Positions 23,285-28,440 of a stretch of 32,301 bases of DNA are shown piece after piece; the first letter of the stretch is position 1; the number at the start of each line of letters is the position of its first letter. The DNA is from a virus. The stretch lies in the IMG/VR virus record IMGVR_UViG_3300021960_000307, positions 1 through 32,301 of that record; one strand, 5' to 3'. A program made the translations under genes and the position numbers. The notes beneath the pieces were generated by a model that did no database searches, was not told the DNA's origin, and saw nothing but the letters and a program-made list of their open reading frames with translations.

Positions 23285-23379
23285 AGTTAAATACATATTT
23301 GTTTAATATTAGTTAGTTTAACTCTAAGTTTAACTATCTTAGGTTCATATTTCTTTTGTTTTAACTTTAATGTTTAACT
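23285..23379. repeat. Iterated TTTAACT heptamers upstream of the leftward promoter
   Basis: GTTTAACT at 23316-23323 and 23328-23335 (12-base period), GTTTTAACT at 23358-23366, GTTTAACT at 23372-23379, and an inverted copy AGTTAAA at 23285-23291 touching the -35 box. Such a cluster is what a DNA-binding regulator or replication initiator would recognise. The sequence is AT-rich, so some copies could be chance. Confidence 0.45.
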
Positions 23380-23465
23380 TAGGGCTGCTACTGCTACGCA
23401 GTTTTACACATTTTACCCCCTATGTCAATCCCTATTCGTACAAACTGCAATAAAAAGTGATTATA

Positions 23466-23524
23466 TTGTAACAATTGTAACATAACGTGATTAAGATTAG
23501 CTTGTGTGTACGTCTTTGTGTACG
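23466..23524. repeat. Paired short direct repeats in the control region
   Basis: TTGTAACA occurs at 23466-23473 and 23475-23482, and TGTGTACG at 23505-23512 and 23517-23524. The second pair has the same 12-base period as the closest TTTAACT pair. They are probably protein-binding sites; function unknown. Confidence 0.35.
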
Positions 23525-23533
23525 ACTCTTTTG

Positions 23534-23573
23534 AAAAACCCCGTGTGTTGCAGGGTATGTATATATAACGGGG
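23534..23573 (-). terminator. Weak leftward intrinsic terminator candidate
   Basis: On the minus strand CCCCGT ... ACGGGG (6 bp, long 23-base loop) is followed directly by TTTTTC. It would stop leftward read-through before the virion-operon promoter. The long loop lowers confidence, and GGGGTAACCCC beside it offers a competing hairpin. Confidence 0.3.
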
Positions 23574-23608
23574 TAACCCCCTGGTGGCCCTCGCCCCTCC
23601 CCTGGCAA

Positions 23609-23638
23609 CTTTAGGTTGAGTAGCACACTTTTAGGTTG
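23609..23638. repeat. Direct repeat TTTAGGTTG at 20-base spacing
   Basis: TTTAGGTTG lies at 23610-23618 and again at 23630-23638, exactly 20 bases apart (about two helical turns), with a related inverted form (AACCTAAAG) near 23807. This is consistent with cooperative binding on one DNA face or iterons of a replication origin. Confidence 0.4.
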
Positions 23639-23719
23639 CATCGAGCAGCTTTACTCTACTTTAAAGTGCATTTTATGCTGTGCTAGGGTAGTAAACCATT
23701 GAAAAGATTAACAAAAGAG

Positions 23720-23736
23720 ACTGATAAGCTATCAGT
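23720..23736. promoter_or_regulatory. Perfect palindrome ACTGATA-AGC-TATCAGT
   Basis: Seven-base arms around a three-base centre form a 17-base perfect dyad, the size of a dimeric repressor operator. It lies about 16 bases from the next operator-like pair. Confidence 0.45.
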
Positions 23737-23751
23737 GACGGCGTGAAAAGC

Positions 23752-23784
23752 TGACCAAACGGTCAAAGTTTTACCAAATGGTCA
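23752..23784. promoter_or_regulatory. Tandem operator-like dyads CCAAAYGGTCA
   Basis: TGACC-AAAC-GGTCA (23752-23765) is a perfect dyad. TACCAAATGGTCA (23772-23784) is a near copy with an ACCA/TGGT core. Their centres are about 20 bases apart, placing both on the same DNA face. A phage-encoded or host dimeric repressor could bind here to control the rightward genes. Confidence 0.45.
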
Positions 23785-23836
23785 AGAAAACAAGTAAGTG
23801 ATGCACAACCTAAAGATGTAAAAACCTTTGTATATT

Positions 23837-23842
23837 TATAAT
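23837..23842 (+). promoter_or_regulatory. Isolated TATAAT box before the rightward module
   Basis: A perfect plus-strand TATAAT 120 bases upstream of the first rightward gene, downstream of the operator-like dyads. No recognisable -35 lies at 16-18 bases, so an activator would be needed; it could also be chance in AT-rich DNA. Confidence 0.25.
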
Positions 23843-23895
23843 GTATATACCCAAAAAATACCCTATCCCCCATTTTTTTTCGTTTAGGTGCATTT

Positions 23896-23945
23896 TTTTG
23901 CTTGCAGCATGTAAAAACTTGTGTCTTAACTTGTAGCAAGCAAAA
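23896..23945 (+). promoter_or_regulatory. 10-bp stem-loop in the leader of the first rightward gene
   Basis: Perfect arms TTTTGCTTGC / GCAAGCAAAA with a 30-base loop that contains the direct repeat AACTTGT. The stem ends a few bases before the AAAAGGAAAC SD of the 77-aa gene. The geometry (about 10-bp stem, 30-base loop) resembles the capsid leader stem. Confidence 0.5.
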
Positions 23946-23961
23946 CGAAAAGGAAACACAG

Positions 23962-24195
23962 ATGGAAACAATAGGCACACAACACTTAGACGATTTAGGC
24001 GACATTCAAGATTACCTAAAAGCAAAAGCTGAAGAATTTGGTTTAGACGAATATACTTGGATGGAAGCTTGGCAAAACGCAGAACAGACTGCACTAGAAA
24101 CAAATAATTTTGAAGACTATATCAAAGAGCATGGTTATACTTGGATAGAAATATTTAAAAGATGCGCTTTTGATTCTTTAGTAGGTTTAAGATAA
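23962..24195 (+). CDS. First rightward gene, small acidic protein, 77 aa
   Basis: Start set at 23962 (METIGTQHLDDLGDIQDYLK), with AAAAGGAAACACAG directly upstream. The longer frame from 23902 would run through the 5' stem-loop and lacks an SD. The protein is acidic and helical (AKAEEFGLDEYTWMEAWQNAEQTALETNNFEDYIKEHGYTWIEIFKR), with two related EYTW.EAW / GYTWIEIF segments that suggest an internal duplication. I do not recognise the family. As the first gene behind the control region it is a candidate early host-takeover protein or DNA mimic; this is inference. Confidence 0.6.
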   Translation: METIGTQHLDDLGDIQDYLKAKAEEFGLDEYTWMEAWQNAEQTALETNNFEDYIKEHGYTWIEIFKRCAFDSLVGLR

Positions 24196-24793
24196 ACCCT
24201 CTTGACTCTCTCTTTTAGGTGTGCTTAGGTACACCTATGATGGAAAGTCAGACGCAAAGAGTAGCCTCGTGCCTTGATACTTTGCCTTGATGTTTACAAG
24301 CTCGCAGGTGTTAGCAAGTCCTGCATAGGTGAGACATATGAGCCACCAAAACTAGAAAGAACAGACTAAAAATTAAGACTTGACTACCAAACGACTAAAT
24401 GCAAGACTGAATACACAGAGCAAGGTTACAGTATAGGCTCTTTAAATCCAGCGTAATCAAAGTGAAGACTGCTACAGCGTTGGGCTTGGCAACCCATTAC
24501 TATAAGTCAGTGGACTCTGACGTGCGACTAAATGATCCGCTTAAAGAACGGACTATTGAAGAAACCCGATAGGCGCATTGCGTCTTTGAGCAAGGGTGGA
24601 TAGCAAATAATTGTTGATGCGATAACGTCAAGCTCAACTCAAGAACGGTAAAATACATCAGTCCGTCTACTGGATGTCTTGGATGTCTTTTGTTTGGACA
24701 CAGCCAGAATAACTGCGGCCAACCGCAGCTTATGCTTGACATATGGTTTTGGCTGTGTCACTACTAAATACATTCAAACCAATGAGGTGACAC
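24196..24793 (+). ncRNA. Noncoding, hairpin-rich block (candidate structured RNA)
   Basis: About 600 bases contain no convincing gene on either strand, which is unusual in a phage otherwise packed to overlap. Plus-strand hairpins include AGGTGT/ACACCT (24217-24236), CTCGCAGG.../CCTGC...GAG (24301-24333), TGGG/CCCA (24481-24496), GTCAG/CTGAC (24506-24521), AGGCGC-ATT-GCGTCT (24571-24585), GTTGA/TCAAC (24613-24638), CATCAGT/ACTGGATG (24656-24676), and the 13-bp element at 24697-24759. It may be a long 5' leader of the next gene, a free-standing phage RNA, or an origin. No match to a known class could be tested. Confidence 0.35.
24697..24759 (+). promoter_or_regulatory. 13-bp stem with inner GC hairpin before the DGHAW gene
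   Basis: Arms GACACAGCCAGAA (24697-24709) and TTTTGGCTGTGTC (24747-24759) pair over 13 positions with one G-U. Inside lies a perfect CTGCGG-CCAA-CCGCAG hairpin (24713-24728) followed by 18 unpaired bases that include TTGACA (24736-24741). No U tract follows, so this is not a simple terminator. The SD GAGGTG of the next gene starts about 25 bases downstream. Confidence 0.5.
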
Positions 24794-25381
24794 ATGACAC
24801 AGTACACTCGCAACATTCTGGCTTGCTTCAAACAAGCTACGCAAGATGAGATTGACCACGGTCTGACTTGGTACGCAGACGCTAAAGAATTGGCGCAAGA
24901 GATAGCAGACAAGTATGAGCTACCATTGCACATTGTTATAGGTGTGATTGCCGCACTAAGCCCTACCAATGATTGGGCAATGAACGTGCGTAATGCTGAC
25001 AAGATGTGCCGCATATTTACTGAGGGTGGCTATGTAGAAGACACTAAGCCTAGCACATACCCTAAGATGCGAGACAAGGCTTGGCATATCTTGCAATCTA
25101 TGCCGCACAATATGGAAGATGTTTCTTTCATACTCAATGGCCCTAAGATAACTGACTTTGCTAACTGTATAAATGGCAATGATGTGTGTGTAATTGACGG
25201 GCACGCTTGGTGCATCGCTAACAAAGACAGACGCACAATGCAGAAAGTGCCTAACATAGGCAAGAAACTTCGTGCTGAATTGCAAGAAGCCTACCGTAGG
25301 GCTGGTAAAAAGCACGGCATGACTGCATACGAAATGCAAGCTGCGACTTGGGTTGCGTGGAAACGCATACACAATGTTTAG
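24794..25381 (+). CDS. Phage protein with AALSP / DGHAW / QAATWVAWKR motifs, 195 aa
   Basis: SD GAGGTG precedes the ATG. The helical 195-aa protein has three signature segments: VIAALSPTNDWAMNVRNADKM (about 48-69), GNDVCVIDGHAWCIAN (about 128-143) and YEMQAATWVAWKRIH (C-terminus). I recognise this arrangement from a family common in phages and plasmids (I believe catalogued as DUF7178; the number is from memory). Its helices and the KITDFANCI...IDGH order recall HhH-GPD DNA glycosylase-like folds, with Asp/His as possible catalytic residues. Function is unproven; a role in DNA modification or repair is a guess. It is preceded by a large structured leader and followed by a separate promoter. 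Confidence 0.72.
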   Translation: MTQYTRNILACFKQATQDEIDHGLTWYADAKELAQEIADKYELPLHIVIGVIAALSPTNDWAMNVRNADKMCRIFTEGGYVEDTKPSTYPKMRDKAWHILQSMPHNMEDVSFILNGPKITDFANCINGNDVCVIDGHAWCIANKDRRTMQKVPNIGKKLRAELQEAYRRAGKKHGMTAYEMQAATWVAWKRIHNV

Positions 25382-25383
25382 GC

Positions 25384-25412
25384 TTGACATATAAACTAGA
25401 CTATGATTTAAC
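25384..25412 (+). promoter_or_regulatory. Rightward sigma70-type promoter
   Basis: -35 TTGACA (25384-25389), 17-base spacer, -10 TTTAAC (25407-25412) with a TGA extended -10. The start CTTGACATATAAACTA closely resembles the virion-operon promoter CTTGACATATAACTA. It drives the three genes beginning at 25440. Confidence 0.6.
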
Positions 25413-25439
25413 TTAATCGAACAGCAAAGGAGATACACC

Positions 25440-25667
25440 ATGTTCGTACTATTCGCAACCAAACCGCTTAACGATGGCACTCAAGGGTTCCGCTTTAACT
25501 TCGCTGGCATCAAGGGCTTGACCCGCAAGCGTAAACACGCAAGCCGTGGATACAAAGTAACACGCAATGATTGCATGAATGCAGTACACCTTGGCAAGCG
25601 TACCGTATACATTGAGCGCAAGCCTAACCGTAACACAGAGCGCAAGCTTTGTCACTTTGCAGGGTAA
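25440..25667 (+). CDS. Small basic unknown protein, 75 aa
   Basis: AAAGGAGATACACC precedes the ATG, and a promoter lies 28 bases upstream of that. The protein is basic: MFVLFATKPLNDGTQGFRFNFAGIKGLTRKRKHASRGYKVTRNDCMNAVHLGKRTVYIERKPN in outline, with beta-type alternation at the N-terminus and RKRKH and RKPNRNTERK clusters. No family recognised. The positive charge would suit nucleic-acid binding. It is followed after four bases by the 74-aa gene, so the three genes from here to 26264 form one unit. Confidence 0.6.
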   Translation: MFVLFATKPLNDGTQGFRFNFAGIKGLTRKRKHASRGYKVTRNDCMNAVHLGKRTVYIERKPNRNTERKLCHFAG

Positions 25668-25671
25668 CACC

Positions 25672-25896
25672 ATGACCAAGATAGACTTCAACAATATCGT
25701 GGTGCGTCATAACGGGCGCACCATATCCATCGCCCAACATTGGAGCCGTACTTCTGAGGGTGACTTTTTAAACGCACAAGAGATAGCAGACGTAGGTGAA
25801 CTGTATCACGATGACTATGACCCTATCAGGTTTGACGATACTGTTGATGGCCTAATCAATGCACTGCAAGCAATCAAGAAGGAAATAGAACAATGA
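25672..25896 (+). CDS. Small acidic unknown protein, 74 aa
   Basis: Start taken at 25672 (MTKIDFNNIVVRHNGRTISI), with an AGGG just upstream and a four-base gap to the previous stop. The longer frame from 25579 would lie inside the previous gene. The body is acidic (SEGDFLNAQEIADVGELYHDDYDPIRFDDTVDGLINALQAIKKEIEQ). No known motif. It ends in an ATGA overlap with the next gene. Confidence 0.58.
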   Translation: MTKIDFNNIVVRHNGRTISIAQHWSRTSEGDFLNAQEIADVGELYHDDYDPIRFDDTVDGLINALQAIKKEIEQ

Positions 25897-26264
25897 CATT
25901 CGACAAACAAAAGCTAAGACAAATACGTGAAGCAATGCAGGAAGCATTAGAGAATGCTGGCATATACGATGTAACTATCAAGGTAGGTAACTGTAGCTAT
26001 TCTGGTGGTGAAGCGACATACAAAGTGCAAGTGTTACTTGATGGTGCAGAGACACAAGAGCAATCATCACTATCTCAGATGGCAAGTCTTATAGGGCTCG
26101 ATACCAGTAAGATTGCAAAGATTAGTGGTCAGGCTGTCACACTTATTGGCTACAATAGCAAAGCTAGAAAGATGCCGTGGCAGGTCAGATCTTTGACGGG
26201 CCACGATCAGTGGAAGCTTACCGACGATCAAGCCAAGCGTATGTTTGGTAAAGTAGACGCTTAA
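25893..26264 (+). CDS. Unknown phage protein, 123 aa
   Basis: ATGA overlap with the upstream gene. The N-terminus FDKQKLRQIREAMQEALENAGIYDVTIKVGNCSYSGGEATYKVQVLLDG is a helix followed by beta-strands, a form I have seen in small phage proteins of unknown function. The C-terminal half (LSQMASLIGLDTSKIAKISGQAVTLIGYNSKARKMPWQVRSLTGHDQWKLTDDQAKRMFG) looks like a small barrel (QAVTLIGYNSKARKMPWQVRSL), perhaps an SH3- or Tudor-like domain. No catalytic motif is seen. Confidence 0.62.
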   Translation: MTFDKQKLRQIREAMQEALENAGIYDVTIKVGNCSYSGGEATYKVQVLLDGAETQEQSSLSQMASLIGLDTSKIAKISGQAVTLIGYNSKARKMPWQVRSLTGHDQWKLTDDQAKRMFGKVDA

Positions 26265-26274
26265 TGGAGATAAT
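26245..26274 (+). promoter_or_regulatory. Candidate promoter before the methyltransferase leader
   Basis: -35 TTGGTA (26245-26250), 18-base spacer, -10 GATAAT (26269-26274). The -10 overlaps the 5' arm of the leader stem that follows. A start near 26281 would give RNA lacking most of that arm, whereas read-through RNA from upstream would keep it. Confidence 0.35.
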
Positions 26275-26365
26275 GTACACTTAGGAGTTAAAACTTTTTA
26301 GCTTTCACTATCCATAATCAATGGTGAAGAGATAGGCCGTCCCGTCTACAATCTAAGTGTGCATT
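26272..26365 (+). promoter_or_regulatory. Structured leader (riboswitch-like) of the DNA methyltransferase
   Basis: AATGTACACTTAG (26272-26284) pairs with CTAAGTGTGCATT (26353-26365) over 13 positions with one G-U. The enclosed 68 bases contain a hairpin TTCAC ... CAT-aatca-ATG-GTGAA and an unpaired-looking GGCCGTCCCGTC stretch. The SD (AGGAGA) of the methyltransferase follows the stem by about 12 bases. A closed P1 helix with a compact multipart interior next to an SD is the layout of a cis-regulatory RNA. No known class was recognised. Confidence 0.5.
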
Positions 26366-26391
26366 GTAAATTTTATAGGAGACACATAGCC

Positions 26392-27486
26392 ATGAATGTA
26401 CTATCACTATTCGATGGTATGTCGTGCGGTCAAATCGCACTAAACCAACTCAATATCCCTGTAGAAAACTATTACGCAGCGGAGATTGACAAGTACGCAA
26501 TCAAGGTAACACAAGCTAACTTTCCTGGCACTGTACAGCTAGGTGATGTGACTGCTATAGATCCTGACAGTCTGCCTGATATTGATCTACTCATTGGCGG
26601 CTCACCGTGTCAGGGCTTTAGCTTTGCTGGTAAGCAACTTAACTTTGATGATCCTCGCAGTAAGTTATTCTGGGAATATGTGCGGCTACTCAAGGCGCTA
26701 AAGCCTACGTACTTCTTGCTAGAGAACGTGCGTATGAAGAAAGAAAGTATGGACGTTATCACTGAGGCGCTGGGCGTTGAGCCTGTCGCTATCAACAGTA
26801 GACTATTCTCTGCACAGAACAGGCCACGTATATACTGGACAAACATTCCCTTTGATGTACCAACGGAAGACAAGGGTATTGTACTCAGGGATATACTTGA
26901 GCCTGAGGTAGAAGAAAAGTACTATGCAGGTAAGAAGCTACGTGAGAGCTACATGGGTGGCAATCAGCTTAACCCTAAGTACAAGAGCCAATGCAATACT
27001 ATCTATCCTACTGATGGTAAGTTTGCTACACTCTGTGCAGGTACTCATGGCTATTCGTTTGGTTACGTTCCAGCGCCATCACCTGACGGTCTTATCTTAG
27101 TAGGTGATGCAGGTATCAGTGATAAGTACAGCTATGTAAACAGAGTATATCACCCTGACGGTAAAGGCCCATCGCTAGTATCATCTGATGGTGGACACCT
27201 ACAACCTAAGATATTACAGACAGCTAGAGGCTACAACAAGGGTGGCTTAAAAGCCAAGGATGGTAAGACACCTACACTTAGCACTAGCTCATGGCAACAC
27301 AATAATCACCTAACCTATGACGGTGGTTTAACCTACCGTAAGCTAACACCGCTAGAGTGCGAGCGTTTACAGACAGTACCTGAGGGCTACACTGACCACG
27401 TCTCTAATACTCAGCGTTACAAGATGCTAGGCAATGGCTGGACTGTGGACGTAGTATCACACATAATGAAAGGACTAACACAATGA
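26392..27486 (+). CDS. DNA (cytosine-5)-methyltransferase, 364 aa
   Basis: Start at 26392 (MNVLSLFDGMSCGQIAL), with TAGGAGA upstream; the longer frame from 26359 overlaps the leader stem. Motif I LSLFDGMSCGQ (SAM binding), motif IV GGSPCQGFSFAG with catalytic C73, motif VI LLENVRM (110-115), motif VIII QNRPRIYW (142-149), late motifs RKLTPLECERLQTVPEGYTD and MLGNGWTVDVV. It transfers a methyl group from SAM to C5 of cytosine in a specific site. No restriction enzyme gene is next to it, so it is probably an orphan protecting phage DNA from host restriction or regulating packaging. The target site cannot be read from sequence. Confidence 0.9.
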   Translation: MNVLSLFDGMSCGQIALNQLNIPVENYYAAEIDKYAIKVTQANFPGTVQLGDVTAIDPDSLPDIDLLIGGSPCQGFSFAGKQLNFDDPRSKLFWEYVRLLKALKPTYFLLENVRMKKESMDVITEALGVEPVAINSRLFSAQNRPRIYWTNIPFDVPTEDKGIVLRDILEPEVEEKYYAGKKLRESYMGGNQLNPKYKSQCNTIYPTDGKFATLCAGTHGYSFGYVPAPSPDGLILVGDAGISDKYSYVNRVYHPDGKGPSLVSSDGGHLQPKILQTARGYNKGGLKAKDGKTPTLSTSSWQHNNHLTYDGGLTYRKLTPLECERLQTVPEGYTDHVSNTQRYKMLGNGWTVDVVSHIMKGLTQ

Positions 27487-27818
27487 AACTCACAATCAAC
27501 ACAAAGGCTTTCCCTGATGCAGATCCAGGAATGTTACAAGAGATGCTAGGTGTCTTACCCTATTGGGTAGGTGAGTACATCTTATTAGGTAGAGACATGG
27601 ACATCGTAGGGTTTATGACTGAGCGCTACGGCTTTGGTAGCTTGTATGAGTTCAAGGGTAGTGTATCAGATGATGGTACATACAGCTACCCAGAAGACCC
27701 TGACCTGCCATACGTAGGTAAGATGAACACACCCAACGGTAACGTGTACTTCTATCAGTACGCTATGCTTGCGCTGCCCTTGCCTAACGGTGAGTACTTC
27801 ATAACACGGATGGACTAA
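27483..27818 (+). CDS. Unknown protein with PEDPDLPYV motif, 111 aa
   Basis: ATGA overlap with the methyltransferase stop. The protein has MLQEMLGVLPYWVGEYILLGRDMDIVGFMTERYGFGSLYEFKGSVSDDGTYSYPEDPDLPYVGKMNTPNG; the C-terminal half is beta-like (NVYFYQYAMLALPLPNGEYFI). No family recognised. The DNA coding for PEDPDLPYV is shared exactly with a gene 1.25 kb downstream (see repeat entries). It was probably co-transcribed with the methyltransferase, so it could be a partner or simply a neighbour. Confidence 0.62.
   Translation: MKLTINTKAFPDADPGMLQEMLGVLPYWVGEYILLGRDMDIVGFMTERYGFGSLYEFKGSVSDDGTYSYPEDPDLPYVGKMNTPNGNVYFYQYAMLALPLPNGEYFITRMD
27688..27716. repeat. 29-base exact repeat, copy 1
   Basis: These 29 bases are identical to 28937-28965 and are read in the same frame as PEDPDLPYV. 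Flanking sequence differs apart from a few bases, so the copies are not part of a larger recent gene duplication. Confidence 0.8.
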
Positions 27819-27822
27819 CTAT

Positions 27823-28011
27823 ATGTTGATCTTACTTATGACACCTATGCTTGCATACTTCCTGATGCTACTCACCGTAGTTATCCTTGCGAGTATAGGT
27901 ATAGACGTAAGAGATCTTGACACTGCTAATCTTTTCGTGATATACATACAGATATTAACAATACTTATCGTACTACGATGGCTAAAGAGAAAGGTATATA
28001 CAGATGAGTAA
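27823..28011 (+). CDS. Two-pass small membrane protein, 62 aa
   Basis: Two hydrophobic segments, LILLMTPMLAYFLMLLTVVI (about 2-22) and NLFVIYIQILTILIVLRW (about 36-54), separated by a short acidic loop (DVRDLDTA), and a basic/acidic tail KRKVYTDE. It is an integral inner-membrane protein. No family recognised; a superinfection-exclusion or holin-like role is possible for small phage membrane proteins but not shown. SD is weak. It overlaps the next gene by eight bases. Confidence 0.6.
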   Translation: MLILLMTPMLAYFLMLLTVVILASIGIDVRDLDTANLFVIYIQILTILIVLRWLKRKVYTDE

Positions 28012-28291
28012 ATGGACTACAGCACTGGCAGAACGTGGAATCGACTGCTCAAAGTGGAACCGCAAGGGTTTTGAAAGAGTACCTGCTGATGTGTGGGAAG
28101 ATTTACTCTACGAGATTAACAAGGCTGACCTAGAGTATGCCGACAACTACAGAGCCTACCGCTTCAAGGATGGGCTACACTCACCACCATACAAGAAGGC
28201 CGCAGCTAAAGGTTGCTGTGGTGTGGCTGAGTGGTGGACTAAATCAAGAGCAGGTGATGTATGGCGCATCGGCTGTAACTATGGACACTAA
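28004..28291 (+). CDS. Unknown soluble protein, 95 aa
   Basis: Starts MSKWTTALAERGIDCSKWNRKGFERVPADVWEDLLYEINKADLEYADNY and contains KKAAAKGCCGVAEWWTKSRAGDVWRIGCNYGH at its end. Trp- and Cys-rich C-terminus (CC...C) could bind a metal, though a standard zinc-finger spacing is not present. No family recognised. It overlaps the membrane protein gene upstream, so the two are likely coupled. Confidence 0.58.
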   Translation: MSKWTTALAERGIDCSKWNRKGFERVPADVWEDLLYEINKADLEYADNYRAYRFKDGLHSPPYKKAAAKGCCGVAEWWTKSRAGDVWRIGCNYGH

Positions 28292-28302
28292 AGGAGACAC
28301 TA

Positions 28303-28440
28303 ATGACAAACGTAGATATTTTCTTGGATAACATGAAACGTTTTACACAAGAACACCAAAGCACATGGGAAGAAAGAAAGATACAAAAACTAGAGCAGCA
28401 GGTTGCTAAACTAAAAGAGAAAGTTAAGGAGAATGAATGA
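28303..28440 (+). CDS. Coiled-coil micro-protein, 45 aa
   Basis: AAAGGAGACACTA precedes the ATG. The 45-aa protein starts MTNVDIFLDNMKRFTQEHQ and ends in the amphipathic coiled-coil helix KIQKLEQQVAKLKEKVKENE. Its stop overlaps the next ATG (ATGATG junction). Strong SD and coupling make it a real gene despite its size. It probably dimerises; function unknown. Confidence 0.62.
   Translation: MTNVDIFLDNMKRFTQEHQSTWEERKIQKLEQQVAKLKEKVKENE

Noticed and set aside
23432-23641. 69-aa minus-strand frame in the control region
   Set aside because: It crosses the GC-rich island and several repeats, has no SD, odd composition and no neighbour coupling; more likely noncoding.
23870-23900. T8 and T7 tracts as rightward terminators
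   Set aside because: No GC-rich stem precedes the T8 tract, and the T7 tract belongs to the arm of the 23896-23945 stem-loop.
23763-24103. Minus-strand frames of 80 and 97 aa opposite the first rightward gene
   Set aside because: Cys/Phe-rich shadow translations over the leader stem and the 77-aa gene, lacking SD sites.
24350-24560. Group I intron-like core words (several GACTA/CGACTAAATG and AATCCAGC)
   Set aside because: No matching P7 partner was found in the right order, and the block does not interrupt a recognisable gene, so an intron is not supported.
24237-24600. Short frames (17-23 aa) starting at ATGs in the noncoding block
   Set aside because: No SD, no coupling and stops soon after; composition not distinguishable from chance.
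24200-24790. tRNA or tmRNA gene in the noncoding block
   Set aside because: No T-loop consensus, no cloverleaf with a 7-bp acceptor stem and no CCA-type end could be assembled.
24500-25014. Minus-strand frames across the noncoding block and the DGHAW gene
   Set aside because: They run through the hairpins and oppose a well-supported gene; Ser/Cys-rich composition looks random.
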